Source: Shewanella dokdonensis (GTDB taxonomy: Bacteria > Pseudomonadota > Gammaproteobacteria > Enterobacterales > Shewanellaceae). From it: a DNA stretch of 64,000 nucleotides. The notes under the pieces were generated by a model. That model was not told the DNA's origin and did no database searches. It saw only the letters and a program-made list of their open reading frames with translations. Shown here in pieces: positions 27,833-37,267 of this stretch; within the stretch, counting starts at the first letter, position 1; each line of letters opens with the position of its first letter. Both the position numbers and the translations under genes were made by a program. The stretch is from positions 1,984,001-2,048,000 of the forward strand of contig NZ_CP074572.1 of NCBI RefSeq assembly GCF_018394335.1. Direction: 5' to 3'.

Positions 27833-28268
27833 ATATATTCCTCGTTAGTTATTAAAAAGTCGAAAACCGAGGCTATAAAATGGAATATAAAGAAAAAGTG
27901 ACTGCCGGAGTTGAATAACGAAATACTTCGAAAGAAAACTATGAGAAGACTTGGACTAAATTTTTCATCAATAGCTCATGTTTTTGAGCTGAGTGCACTA
28001 TACAGTGTTTGGTAGAAATAGATAGCACTATTTACATTATTAAAATAATGCGACTCAAATAAATTTTGAGTCAGCATCATTTTTAGCTGTCGTGCGTGGG
28101 GTATTTGGCTGCCTGTGAACTGGCATCGTGTCACAACGTGTGGCTGTTACTGCTAGGCGAGATAAACTTGAATCTGAGCATCATCGCCCATACTGAGATA
28201 GATATACTGCAATTCGTTAAATCACATGGCGAGTGATTGATAAAATCCGCACCGTTCAGGAGAGCTGC
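27833..28268. other. Divergent intergenic region, csp leader
   Basis: About 435 non-coding bases between the cold shock gene and the flavin reductase. It contains a hairpin AGCTCA/TGAGCT around 27973-27990 and AT-rich sequence that probably includes the csp 5' leader. I see no separate gene. Confidence 0.45.
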
Positions 28269-28898
28269 ATGTCGAGACAGTTTCATTTTTATCAGCCTAA
28301 TCAAGATCATGGGCTGGCGCATAATCCGCTGAAATCGATAGTGGCACCGCGGCCGATTGGCTGGATCTCTAGCTGTAATGCTGATGGTATTGCTAACCTC
28401 GCGCCTTATAGTTTTTTCAATATGTTTGCGGATATGCCACCGATTATTGGCTTTTGTAGTTCGGGTTGGAAAGACAGTGTGGCCAATATTGAGCAAACCG
28501 GTGAGTTTTGCTGGAATCTCGCCACTAAGCCGTTGGCGGAGCAGATGAATATCAGCTGTGCTGATGTTGCTAACGAGGTGGACGAGTTTCAATTAGCGGG
28601 CTTAGAGAAAGCGCCATCGCAGTTGGTGAAGGTGCCACGAGTGGCGGCAAGTCCGGCATCGTTTGAATGTAAGCTGACCCAATTGCTCCGGCTGCAAACG
28701 GCGGCAAAACAGCCGATGGATAATTGGCTAGTGCTGGGCGAAGTTGTGGGTGTGCATATCGATAAGCGCTTTATCAAAGACGGTATTTATCAAACCATTG
28801 CCGCCGAGCCGATATTGCGTGCGGGTGGTCCAGCGAGCTATTTTGCTATTAGCGCGGCGACCGAATTTGAGATGGCGCGGCCGTCAGTTACCAAGTAG
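28269..28898 (+). CDS. Flavin reductase-like domain protein
   Basis: Protein of 209 residues of the flavin reductase-like (FMN-binding split barrel) family. The start at ATG 28269 follows AGGAG; the open frame from 28233 is longer but lacks a site. Typical stretches are NPLKSIVAPRPIGWISS, SFFNMFADMPPIIGF and GEFCWNLAT. Members reduce flavin with NAD(P)H or bind FMN for other reactions; the partner enzyme is not visible. It lies just before the zinc-finger gene. Confidence 0.85.
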   Translation: MSRQFHFYQPNQDHGLAHNPLKSIVAPRPIGWISSCNADGIANLAPYSFFNMFADMPPIIGFCSSGWKDSVANIEQTGEFCWNLATKPLAEQMNISCADVANEVDEFQLAGLEKAPSQLVKVPRVAASPASFECKLTQLLRLQTAAKQPMDNWLVLGEVVGVHIDKRFIKDGIYQTIAAEPILRAGGPASYFAISAATEFEMARPSVTK

Positions 28899-28914
28899 AT
28901 AAGTGGAGGTCATT

Positions 28915-29181
28915 GTGGCATCAGGTTGGGCACAAGATGGGGCTGAGCAACAGCAGATAGACAGCACTGTTGAAGATGCACTTGCTCGGGTACGCGGTGA
29001 GCTTCCCAAAGGCGAAAGCCTGACAGAGTGTGAAGAGTGTGGCGAAACCATCCCAGAGGCGCGGCGTTTGGCAATTCCGGGCGTACGTTTGTGCGTGAGT
29101 TGTCAGGCGTTGGAAGACAAGCGTCGGCAGAGTTTTGCGGGGTATAATCGTCGTGGCTCCAAAGACAGCCAGCTACGTTGA
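28915..29181 (+). CDS. DksA/TraR-family C4 zinc finger protein
   Basis: Protein of 88 residues starting at GTG 28915 after GGAGG. The zinc finger has CEECG and CVSCQ, with the DksA-type stretch IPEARRLAIPG between them. Short relatives such as YbiI lack the long coiled coil of DksA, so an effect on RNA polymerase is uncertain. It is probably co-transcribed with the flavin reductase gene. Confidence 0.88.
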   Translation: MASGWAQDGAEQQQIDSTVEDALARVRGELPKGESLTECEECGETIPEARRLAIPGVRLCVSCQALEDKRRQSFAGYNRRGSKDSQLR

Positions 29182-29186
29182 TGCTG

Positions 29187-29219
29187 GCAAAAAGCCGGAC
29201 AGCAAGTCCAGCTTTTTGC
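29187..29219. terminator. Bidirectional terminator
   Basis: GCAAAAAGC and GCTTTTTGC arms enclose an inner GGAC/GTCC stem. It can serve both the zinc-finger gene and the convergent lipoprotein gene. Confidence 0.8.
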
Positions 29220-29230
29220 GTTAATGGCGG

Positions 29231-29992
29231 TTATTTGTCCATTGTCACCGGGCCATTGATATTGTCGAAGTGTACATCTCCAGAGCCAGCATTGATGATA
29301 TTCAGCCCTTGTGTGTGCCGTACATCAATGTCACCGGAACCATCGTCAATGGTGACAGTGCCCTGCACATTTTTCACTGTCATGCTGCCAGAACCGTCAT
29401 CAATGCGAATATCGCCACCCACGTCACGGATATCGATATCACCCGAACCATCATCAAGGCGAATTTTACCGCTAATGTTTGCGAGCGTTACGCTGCCGGA
29501 ACCGTCGTTAATATCGAGGTCATGAGCACCGCGAATGGTGAGATCGCCGGAACCATCGACGACTTTTATATTGGCGGTCATATCGCGGATTTCCAGTTGC
29601 CCGGAACCATCGGTCACATCCAGCACCATGGCGGCCGGGACGGTCACCCGTAAGTTAATATAGGGTGAGTTGCGGTTGATGCTGAAATGACTATCGAATT
29701 TAGCGACTAATACGGCTTGTGTACCATGCTGTTCGAGCGTCAGTTTTGCCGGTACATCAGGATAGTCGTAAACATCGGCGTCCACGGTGATCTGTTGCTG
29801 CTCGGCAACGCCAACAATCACCAGATCTCCGGCTCCGGTATCGGCGGTTAACTGCTGAATCTCTGCGGCATTGAGTTGCAATGTCCGGTGACCATGATTG
29901 AGGGGTTCGCTATGGGCACCATTGACATAGAAAACACAGCCAGTGAGTGGCAGCACACAAGCCAGCATGAGCAGAGTTGAGCGTACAAACAT
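29231..29992 (-). CDS. Lipoprotein with DGSG beta-strand repeats (DUF4097-like)
   Basis: Lipoprotein of 253 residues with lipobox LTGC at residues 16-19. From about residue 125 the sequence is a repeat of 19-20 residues built around VxDGSGDxxI, at least seven times (for example VVDGSGDLTI, LDDGSGDIDI, IDDGSGSMTV). This should form a right-handed beta-solenoid. Such putative adhesin/DUF4097 domains occur in bacterial envelope proteins of unknown role. It is a single gene with a shared terminator downstream. Confidence 0.78.
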   Translation of the reverse strand: MFVRSTLLMLACVLPLTGCVFYVNGAHSEPLNHGHRTLQLNAAEIQQLTADTGAGDLVIVGVAEQQQITVDADVYDYPDVPAKLTLEQHGTQAVLVAKFDSHFSINRNSPYINLRVTVPAAMVLDVTDGSGQLEIRDMTANIKVVDGSGDLTIRGAHDLDINDGSGSVTLANISGKIRLDDGSGDIDIRDVGGDIRIDDGSGSMTVKNVQGTVTIDDGSGDIDVRHTQGLNIINAGSGDVHFDNINGPVTMDK

Positions 29993-30367
29993 AGTTTTGC
30001 GTCCTTATTATTGTGTTCCGCCGTGTGAGCCGGCTGAACCTTGGTATTCTCAAAATCGATGAACTCTCCACAGTATTTGCAGATGTTGTGCCAATAAATA
30101 TTTTGTTATAAATCAATGAAGTATATTTTTATGTGCATCGGGGAAATAAAAAATAGGTTTTTTTACCATTAAGCGGTGAGATTGACTAAGCCATGTTGTT
30201 GTTAAAGGGTTGTTTATCACCGCAGTTTTTCGTAGCTTTATAATGAAAAAATTCCATCGTAATCAAGCGAGGACAACTACACTAAAAATGGTGATAAATT
30301 CGCCATACTCCTCCGATTTTATGTCAGACATTATGGCCTGACTCTGTTAACAGGGAGTGTTTACAGT
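29993..30367. other. Divergent intergenic region
   Basis: About 375 AT-rich bases between the lipoprotein and the EAL protein, which point away from each other. It must hold both promoters. I found no clear operator, hairpin array or gene in it. Confidence 0.45.
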
Positions 30368-32426
30368 ATGAAAAAGGCTTTGTATCGGAACCCGCAACTG
30401 CTGCGGTTACACTGGCGCCGCGGTACCCTGACATATCTGCTGGCATTGCTGATCATCGGCGTACTGGCATTACTGTCGCACTATCTGGTGCAAAGCATTG
30501 TTAATCAACAGGAAGCCAGTGCCCGCATCGTTAACCTTGCCGGACGGCAGCGCATGTTATCACAGCGCATTACCCTGTTTGCCGGGCAACTGTTAGCCGA
30601 AAAAATGAACGCTCGCCGACCCTGTTTCCGGGGAATATCTGGAGACTGTGGCAACGATGAAAAAGGTACATCAGGCGTTGATGTATGGTTCAACGCAGAT
30701 GGCGATCCCCGCGCCAAGTTCAGTCGCCGTGCAGCGAATTTTTCATGAGCCGCCGGTGAATCTCGACCAGCGCTTGCAAGCGTTTTTTCATTTAGCCACA
30801 CAGGTAGTGGATCAGTCGCTTGGCTTCCCCGAACGGGAACAGGCATATCAACAGTTACGGGCATTAGCGCGTTACGACATTCTCAACGCCCTCGACGCGT
30901 TGGTGCTGCAATTCCAGCAAGACAGCGAAGCCGCCATTGCCAAATTACAGCATTTTAACCGCCTGTCATTGATAGGCATGTTGACTACGTTGTTGTTGGA
31001 AGCGCTATTTATCTTCCGGCCGTTGTTGATCTCCTTGTACCGTAGGGAAAAACAGTATTTGCAGCTACTGCGAAAAATGGATGCAGAAATCACCCATCGC
31101 GTACGGTTTCAGGCTTTTAACGATCCCTTGACGGGTTTGCCTAATCGTTTGTCAATGTTGGAAAAAATTCAGACATGTGTCGATTTAGCGCGGCAGAACA
31201 AAAGTGCCTTGGTGGTGATTTCTGTGGGGCTGGATCGCTTCAAGGATATCAACAATAGTCTCGGACATGATAAAGGCGATGAACTGCTCATCGGTATTGC
31301 TACGCGTCTGGAAACGCTGGTGAAGCAATACCACGGATTCCTTGGACGGATCACCGGGGATGAATTTGCCATTGTACTGGATCAGCGGAAAGAGAATCTC
31401 GAACTCGTACACCTGATGCAGCAATTATTACAGGCTGTCGCCGCACCGTTTGAAGGCGAAGGTTTTTGCGTGCAGGTAACCGCTTCTCTGGGACTCGCTT
31501 TCTATGCTGATGATGGTGCGAGTTCCCGCAGTTTGCTGATGCATGCCAATCAGGCCATGCGCATTGCTAAAGATGAGGGCGGGCGTTGTTTCCGTTTCTT
31601 CCAGCCGATGATGACGTCAAAAATGACTCGGCGTATCCAGTTGGATCAGGAGCTGCGGCAGGCGATGACCGACTGTTCACAACTGATGCTGTTTTATCAG
31701 CCAAAGGTGGATCTGCGCAACGGCCGGATTTGTGGTGTGGAGGCGCTGTTGCGTTGGCAACATCCTCAGCAGGGGATGATTTCTCCGGCGGAATTTATTC
31801 CAATCGCGGAAGACTCTGGGTTAATTGTGGAGCTAGGTGACTGGGTGATGGTGCAGGCGTTGGAGCAATTGGTGCGTTGGCAACAGCAAGGGATCACCGT
31901 AGAAATGGCCATCAATGTCTCAGTCAAACAGTTGCTGCGCAGTAACATCAGCGAACGGATCCAGTCGTTAGCGCAGCAGTTGGGGGTGGCGCCACAGCAA
32001 GTGCAGTTAGAGATCACTGAAAACAATATCATGGACAACATGAGCCGCATTATGCCGCAGCTACAAGCCTTGACACAGCAGGGTTTTACGCTGGCTATTG
32101 ATGATTTTGGTACCGGTCATTCCAGTCTGTCCCGGCTGCGGGATTTGCCGATGAAGGTGCTCAAAATTGATAAGTCGTTTGTGGCTAACGCCATGCGCGA
32201 TCATAAAGACGCACAACTGGTTGAGGCAATTGTCGAAATCGGCCATATCTTGAACCGTACCATTATTGCCGAGGGGATTGAGACCACAGAACAGATGACC
32301 TTGTTGCAGCAGTTGGGCTGCGAGGAAGGCCAAGGGTATTTGTTTGCTCGGCCAATGTCGGCGGAGCAGGTGGAATCCATACTATTGCAAGGCTCGATTG
32401 ATATTCGTAATGAGGCTATGGCTTAG
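30368..32426 (+). CDS. PilJ/NarX-type sensor with GGDEF and EAL domains (one frameshift)
   Basis: Membrane-bound cyclic-di-GMP protein, 685 residues when repaired. It has a helix at residues 20-42, a periplasmic PilJ/NarX-like sensor with GRQRMLSQRI, a second helix near 210-235, a GGDEF domain and an EAL domain. The cyclase motif reads TGDEF instead of GGDEF, so cyclase activity may be weak or lost. The phosphodiesterase part keeps EALLRW and DDFGTGHSSL. The frame breaks around 30620-30633, where removing one base (a G of GGGG) joins the halves. The ligand is unknown. Confidence 0.85.
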
Positions 32427-32442
32427 CACATAGCCTCATGTG

Positions 32443-33846
32443 TTAGCTTTCGATATCGGCACTCTCATTATCAGCACTGTCGATATCGGCAATAATCACA
32501 CGGTTACGGCCATTGTTCTTGGCATCGTACAGCGCCTTATCAACCTGACGCAGAATATGCTGATAATCGGGATGACCGTTAAAGCATGCCAGGCCAGAGC
32601 TGATGGTGATGTGGATCCGCTCACCGTTTGGCAGCATGAAATGTTCTGCGGCCACGTTGTTACGGAGGTTTTCGGCAATACTGCGGGCATTGGTTGGATT
32701 GACATCAACCAGCACAATCATGAACTCCTCGCCACCGAGACGGAAGACAAAATCCCCAGCACGTGAATTACTGACCAGAAAACCGCCCAACTGCTGTAAC
32801 ACACTGTCGCCAGCTTCGTGGCCATATGAATCATTGACCCCTTTAAAGTAATCAATATCCAATGACAGCAGTGCAAACTGGCTGTGGTTGCGGCGAGCAT
32901 GGGCAATTTCGCGGCTGAGTACCGTAGGCAGAAATTTGCGGTTGAGCAGTTTGGTCAGTACGTCTCGACCACTTTCCAGCTCCGAACTTTTGGCAAAAAT
33001 ATCATCCAGCAGGAATTTTAAACGTTTGGTTTCATCCCGTACTTTGCGTAGGTTCTGGATCCTTACGTCATGCCCTTGCTGCATCTCTACTAACAGTTGT
33101 TCATCAATAATCTTGATTCGTTCATTGATGATCTGCGTTTCAGGATAATCCTGAAACGCATGTGAACCTTTGTGGGTAAACCATAAACCAAATTCAGAAA
33201 TGCCGAGCGTGGGGAGTTCTGCATCTGGATTGCCCACAGTGCATTCAAACATCAAGCGGTTTTCCCAGTCCAGCAACGCACCTTTCTGTTTTTCGCGCTC
33301 GGTAGATAAATTCTGGGTAATGGAAAACAGCCGATAGACTTCATCGGAACGGGTATTACGGTCATAAGAGCTGGCGTACGCCTGCCCCATCACTTCCATA
33401 GACATATCGAGCGTATCGCAAAAATGCTGCAAACATTCATTTTGTTGCTGTGCGTTTAGCGGTTCTTGTTGCAGTAATTCAGAAAAATGTTGTTTCAGGT
33501 AGCGGGCTCCCCGTAACACCAAGTGCATCGGAATTTTAATTCGGGCATGAATTTCCCCGATTTTGACCTGGAGGGCGATGGTAGCAGCGAGATCATATTG
33601 TTCATCAATGTTAAACAGCGTGACCAGCCATTGCTGCAAAGAACCATGTAACCGAGTCTTCACTTGGTCATGGGACAGAAAGACGGAGGCATCTTCGGCA
33701 TCCAACATATGGCGATAGAATTGTGTTGCCAGCTCGCTGCTATGTATGGCAACGAGTTGTCGATTAAGTCGAATACAGTTTGGATTTGTCTCAGAAATCA
33801 AAGCATTCCAGTCGTTAGCAACTTTACTGCTGGTGGCGCTGCTCAT
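32443..33846 (-). CDS. Globin-coupled diguanylate cyclase
   Basis: Cytoplasmic oxygen-sensing diguanylate cyclase of 467 residues, DosC/YddV-like. The N-terminal sensor globin has the proximal His region VKIGEIHARIKIP near residue 98. A middle helical domain follows, then GGDEF with an intact GGEEF site and an inhibitory RxxD site (RAGD) five residues upstream. It should make cyclic-di-GMP in response to heme-bound oxygen. The C-terminus has a short repeat (ADIDSADNESADIES). It converges with the EAL gene, so an opposing enzyme pair is encoded side by side. Confidence 0.88.
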   Translation of the reverse strand: MSSATSSKVANDWNALISETNPNCIRLNRQLVAIHSSELATQFYRHMLDAEDASVFLSHDQVKTRLHGSLQQWLVTLFNIDEQYDLAATIALQVKIGEIHARIKIPMHLVLRGARYLKQHFSELLQQEPLNAQQQNECLQHFCDTLDMSMEVMGQAYASSYDRNTRSDEVYRLFSITQNLSTEREKQKGALLDWENRLMFECTVGNPDAELPTLGISEFGLWFTHKGSHAFQDYPETQIINERIKIIDEQLLVEMQQGHDVRIQNLRKVRDETKRLKFLLDDIFAKSSELESGRDVLTKLLNRKFLPTVLSREIAHARRNHSQFALLSLDIDYFKGVNDSYGHEAGDSVLQQLGGFLVSNSRAGDFVFRLGGEEFMIVLVDVNPTNARSIAENLRNNVAAEHFMLPNGERIHITISSGLACFNGHPDYQHILRQVDKALYDAKNNGRNRVIIADIDSADNESADIES

Positions 33847-33936
33847 GATACTCCCTGGCTATTGAGGTGATCCGGCCGCAAAACTAGCAAGATTACAGGG
33901 GAAAGTCCAAAGATATGCTTGAATATTCACCAAAAA

Positions 33937-34245
33937 TTACCACCAGTTCAGTAGATAAAAAGCTAACAAACTGAGCGCAACAGCGCTGAGCATATGTCTG
34001 ACAAAGTAGGCAATAATCACCGAGACGATGGCGCCCCAGAGATAAGGATTATCTGGAAAATGCCGTAGTTCTCCATGATCCAGCAAGATCACCGGCGCAC
34101 AGATGGCAATCAACAAGCAAGGGGCAGAATAAGATAGCGCTTCCCGCACTACCTTGGGGATACGTAGCGGTAATCTGGGTTCCAGAAACAGATAACGATT
34201 GAAAAACACGATGAATGCTAACGTTAGCAGTAACCACCAACTCAT
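33937..34245 (-). CDS. azlD: AzlD-family branched-chain amino acid transport protein
   Basis: Small membrane protein of 102 residues with four hydrophobic segments. It is the usual partner of AzlC in branched-chain amino acid export. Characteristic parts are FFNRYLFLEPRLPL and PKVVREALSYSAPCLL. It starts inside the azlC stop with a 4-base overlap. Confidence 0.87.
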   Translation of the reverse strand: MSWWLLLTLAFIVFFNRYLFLEPRLPLRIPKVVREALSYSAPCLLIAICAPVILLDHGELRHFPDNPYLWGAIVSVIIAYFVRHMLSAVALSLLAFYLLNWW

Positions 34246-34981
34246 TGGGCTTCCTCCGCAGGTTTATGCGTCAGATGCGCAACTATCACGGCAAATATCA
34301 TCCCGGCGATGCCCGCCATCACGATAGCGCCTTCCACCTGTGCCAGTGACAAGGCCGCAGATAGCAGTAACGAGCACAGCACCCCGGCGAGTGTGCTGAG
34401 GTTTTTGACCATGGGCACCACAATCGTAATAAAGGTGGCGATGATGGAAAAATCCAGATGGTACTTTGCCAGATCGGGCACAGAGGCCGCGAGCCAGATA
34501 CCTAACGCACTGACTAGCACCCAGAACAGGTAGAACGTCAGCCCACCCCTAGCAGATAGCTGACGCTCAAGGCTTGTTCTCGGACTTTGGGAACACTCAA
34601 TGCAAACAGCTCATCGGTCAGCAAGAAACCAATCGGCAGGCGGTATTTGAGTTTCAGTTGGGTGACAAATTCACGCAATGTCAGCCCATAGATGAAATGC
34701 TGCGATGTCAAAAAGAAGATGGTGACGATAATGCTGAAGAGGTTGGCTCCAGAGATCAACATGCTCAGGGTGACCAATTGCGCCGCCCCAGCAAAGATAA
34801 TCGCCGACATCCCCAGACTTTGCCACACATCCAGCCCTGATTGAATGGCCATTGAACCAGCGAGAATGCCCCATGGCAGTACCGCCAAACAGAGGGGAAT
34901 AATATCAATCGCGCCTTTAATAAACTGGGCTTGTTGTCCGCGTAGTGAATGTGCCGATGGTGGCTGTTGAGAACCGTTCAT
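34242..34981 (-). CDS. azlC: AzlC-family branched-chain amino acid permease (one frameshift)
   Basis: Membrane permease of 246 residues when repaired. The N-terminal half has IIPLCLAVLPWGILAG and AIIFAGAAQLV, and TSQHFIYGLTLRE is typical for AzlC. The frame breaks at CCCC 34546-34549; one added base joins SYLLGVG to LTFYLFWVLVSALG. Together with AzlD it should export branched-chain amino acids or analogues. The likely cause of the break is sequencing error. Confidence 0.87.
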
Positions 34982-35368
34982 AATGCCATTAGCTGCTATG
35001 CCGCAAGTAAGTTGCAGATATTTAACAAATAAGGCTTAGCGTTATAACATGAACTAACTGTGCAGACAGCACTTTATGTTACCGCCGAGGCCTGATTTGC
35101 CGTTAGCACCGAACATCTGGCCGTTATTTTGAGTCACATGAAATAATGTATTGATGAAATTTTTTGGACAAAGCTAGCAGTCATATGTCAGTGGTCATAT
35201 AAAAAATATATAAAAATCAATTTAATAACTATTAAATGAGGATTTTCGGTAAGATTTTTCGTCCGTGATGCTATTGCGGTCATTATGGTGCTCATAGTGG
35301 TGATTGACTGTCGGTGCGCTGGTGGAATAATGCGCGCACTTTGATTGTGCCCTCCGTGGTTTTACTCC
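34982..35368. other. Divergent intergenic region
   Basis: About 385 bases, AT-rich in the middle (35150-35240), between azlC and the MFS gene. It must contain both promoters. No gene, clear operator or hairpin array was seen. Confidence 0.45.
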
Positions 35369-36517
35369 ATGTCTATCTATACCCGACCGGTGCTGTTGTT
35401 GCTCAGTGGCTTACTGTTGCTGACACTGGCGATTGCGGTACTGAATACCTTGGTGCCTTTATGGCTGGCGCATGAAAATCTGCCAACTTGGCAGGTTGGC
35501 ATGGTCAGTTCCTCCTATTTTGCCGGTAATTTGCTGGGCACAGTGTTGGCGGGGCACTTTATCAGCCGCTATGGATTTAACCGCAGTTACTACATTGCTA
35601 GTTTGCTGTTTGCGCTGGGCTGCGCCGGACTTGGGCTGATGGTAGGTTTCTACAGCTGGTTTATCTGGCGTTTTATTGCTGGTGTCGGCTGTGCCATGAT
35701 CTGGGTGGTGGTGGAAAGTGCTTTGATGTGCAGCGGCACCTCAAGCAACCGTGGCCGACTGCTGGCGGCCTACATGATGGTGTATTACTTTGGCACTGTT
35801 GCTGGGCAACTGCTGCTGACTAAATTGCCAACCGCCTTGATGAGTGTTCTGCCGTGGGCCTTGGCGTTGGTGCTAAGTTCAGTGTTGCCGCTGCTCTTTA
35901 CCCGCATTATTAACACTCAGGAATCATCACAGCAGACTCCGCAAGTATTGCCCATGCTGAAATTATCTCAGGCACGACTCGGCGTACACGGCTGCCTGAT
36001 CTCTGGCGTGGTGTTGGGATCTCTATACGGACTGATGCCGCTCTATCTGAATCATCTCGGCATGAATGATGCTCGGGTGGGTTTTTGGATGGCATTACTG
36101 GTCAGTGCAGGCATTGTTGGGCAGTGGCCAATAGGACGACTGGCGGATCGCTATGGTCGTTTGATGGTATTGCGGGTACAGGTGTTTGTGTTGATTCTGG
36201 GGGCGTTGGCGATGCTGGTGCATGCGGCGTTGACGCCCGCATTATTTATTCTCGGTGCCGCGGGTTTTACCCTGTATCCGGTTGCTATGGCTTGGGCCTG
36301 CGAGAAGGTGCCGCATCAGCAACTGGTTTCCATGAATCAGGCGCTGTTGCTCAGTTATACCGTTGGCAGCCTGGTTGGCCCGTCATTGATCGCCTTGTTG
36401 ATGCAGCAGTATTCCGACAGTCTGTTGTTCCTGACCATGGCGATAGTGTCATTTGTCTACCTGCTGATGTTATTGCGTAAACCGGGACAACATCGCAATC
36501 CGGTGGCTCATGCCTGA
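35369..36517 (+). CDS. YcaD-like MFS transporter
   Basis: Major facilitator superfamily protein of 382 residues with 12 predicted membrane segments. I start it at ATG 35369; the open frame begins at 35345. It shows the loop motif [14 protein letters not shown] after helix 2 and [13 protein letters not shown] after helix 8. It resembles YcaD-type transporters. The substrate is unknown. Confidence 0.83.
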   Translation: MSIYTRPVLLLLSGLLLLTLAIAVLNTLVPLWLAHENLPTWQVGMVSSSYFAGNLLGTVLAGHFISRYGFNRSYYIASLLFALGCAGLGLMVGFYSWFIWRFIAGVGCAMIWVVVESALMCSGTSSNRGRLLAAYMMVYYFGTVAGQLLLTKLPTALMSVLPWALALVLSSVLPLLFTRIINTQESSQQTPQVLPMLKLSQARLGVHGCLISGVVLGSLYGLMPLYLNHLGMNDARVGFWMALLVSAGIVGQWPIGRLADRYGRLMVLRVQVFVLILGALAMLVHAALTPALFILGAAGFTLYPVAMAWACEKVPHQQLVSMNQALLLSYTVGSLVGPSLIALLMQQYSDSLLFLTMAIVSFVYLLMLLRKPGQHRNPVAHA

Positions 36518-36528
36518 TGGCCGAGGGC

Positions 36529-37206
36529 TTACAGCTCACTCCAGCGCCGCAACAAGTTGTGGTAGATACCGCTGAGATTGAAGATTTGCTGCGCATCGGC
36601 TTGCTGTGCGGTAAGTGTCTGGATTGATTGATCCAGTTGCCACAGTATTTGCCGTTGCCCGTCATCGCGGATCATACTTTGCAGCCACATAAAGGCTGCC
36701 GTGCGCTCGCCCGAGGTTACGGGGGTTACTTGATGCCAGGCTGGTGGCAGGATACAGCACCAAAGAACCGGCACTGAGTTTAACGCTTTGCTGGCCGTAA
36801 GTGTCTTGAATTACTAATTCTCCCCTTCGTAACTCTCTGGTTCGCTGAGGAATAATGTGGCAGACAAGTCTGTGCGTAGCATGCCATTGTCTGTGGCGCG
36901 AATCGCATTGTCGATGTGATAACCAAATGTCTGCCCGCCTTGATAGCGGTTGAACAGTGGCGGATAGAACTCTAACGGCAGTGCGGCAGAGACAAACAAT
37001 GGCTGCGCTAGCAATCGCTCTATTATCCGTTGCCCCACTTCCTGTGCAATCGGATCATCTTGACTCAGTTGCTGATTACGTTTGCGGGTGGCGGCTAATT
37101 CTCCCGAGGTTTGATTGCCGTCTATCCAGGGACGAGCATCCAGTTGTTGCCGGAGTTGCCGGACTTCGTCGCTGGGAAAAACATGGGGAATTTCAATTAA
37201 CATCAT
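36529..37206 (-). CDS. ybiX: PKHD-type Fe(II)/2-oxoglutarate hydroxylase, YbiX/PiuC (two frameshifts)
   Basis: Dioxygenase of 225 residues when repaired, the family length. The iron site begins with GYHIDNAI (HxD) and ends with [11 protein letters not shown]. Members lie next to catecholate siderophore receptors in iron-regulated operons, as here. Two opposite indels break the frame: one base missing at CCCC 36822-36825 (restoring [13 protein letters not shown]) and one extra base near 36735-36738. Between them the sequence reads [15 protein letters not shown]. It lies just downstream of the receptor gene on the same strand. Confidence 0.87.
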
Positions 37207-37267
37207 GTGGCTCCATCTGCCAGATAGTAAGGGCGGCTTCCCCAGCGGAAAGCCGCAGTTTCAATAG

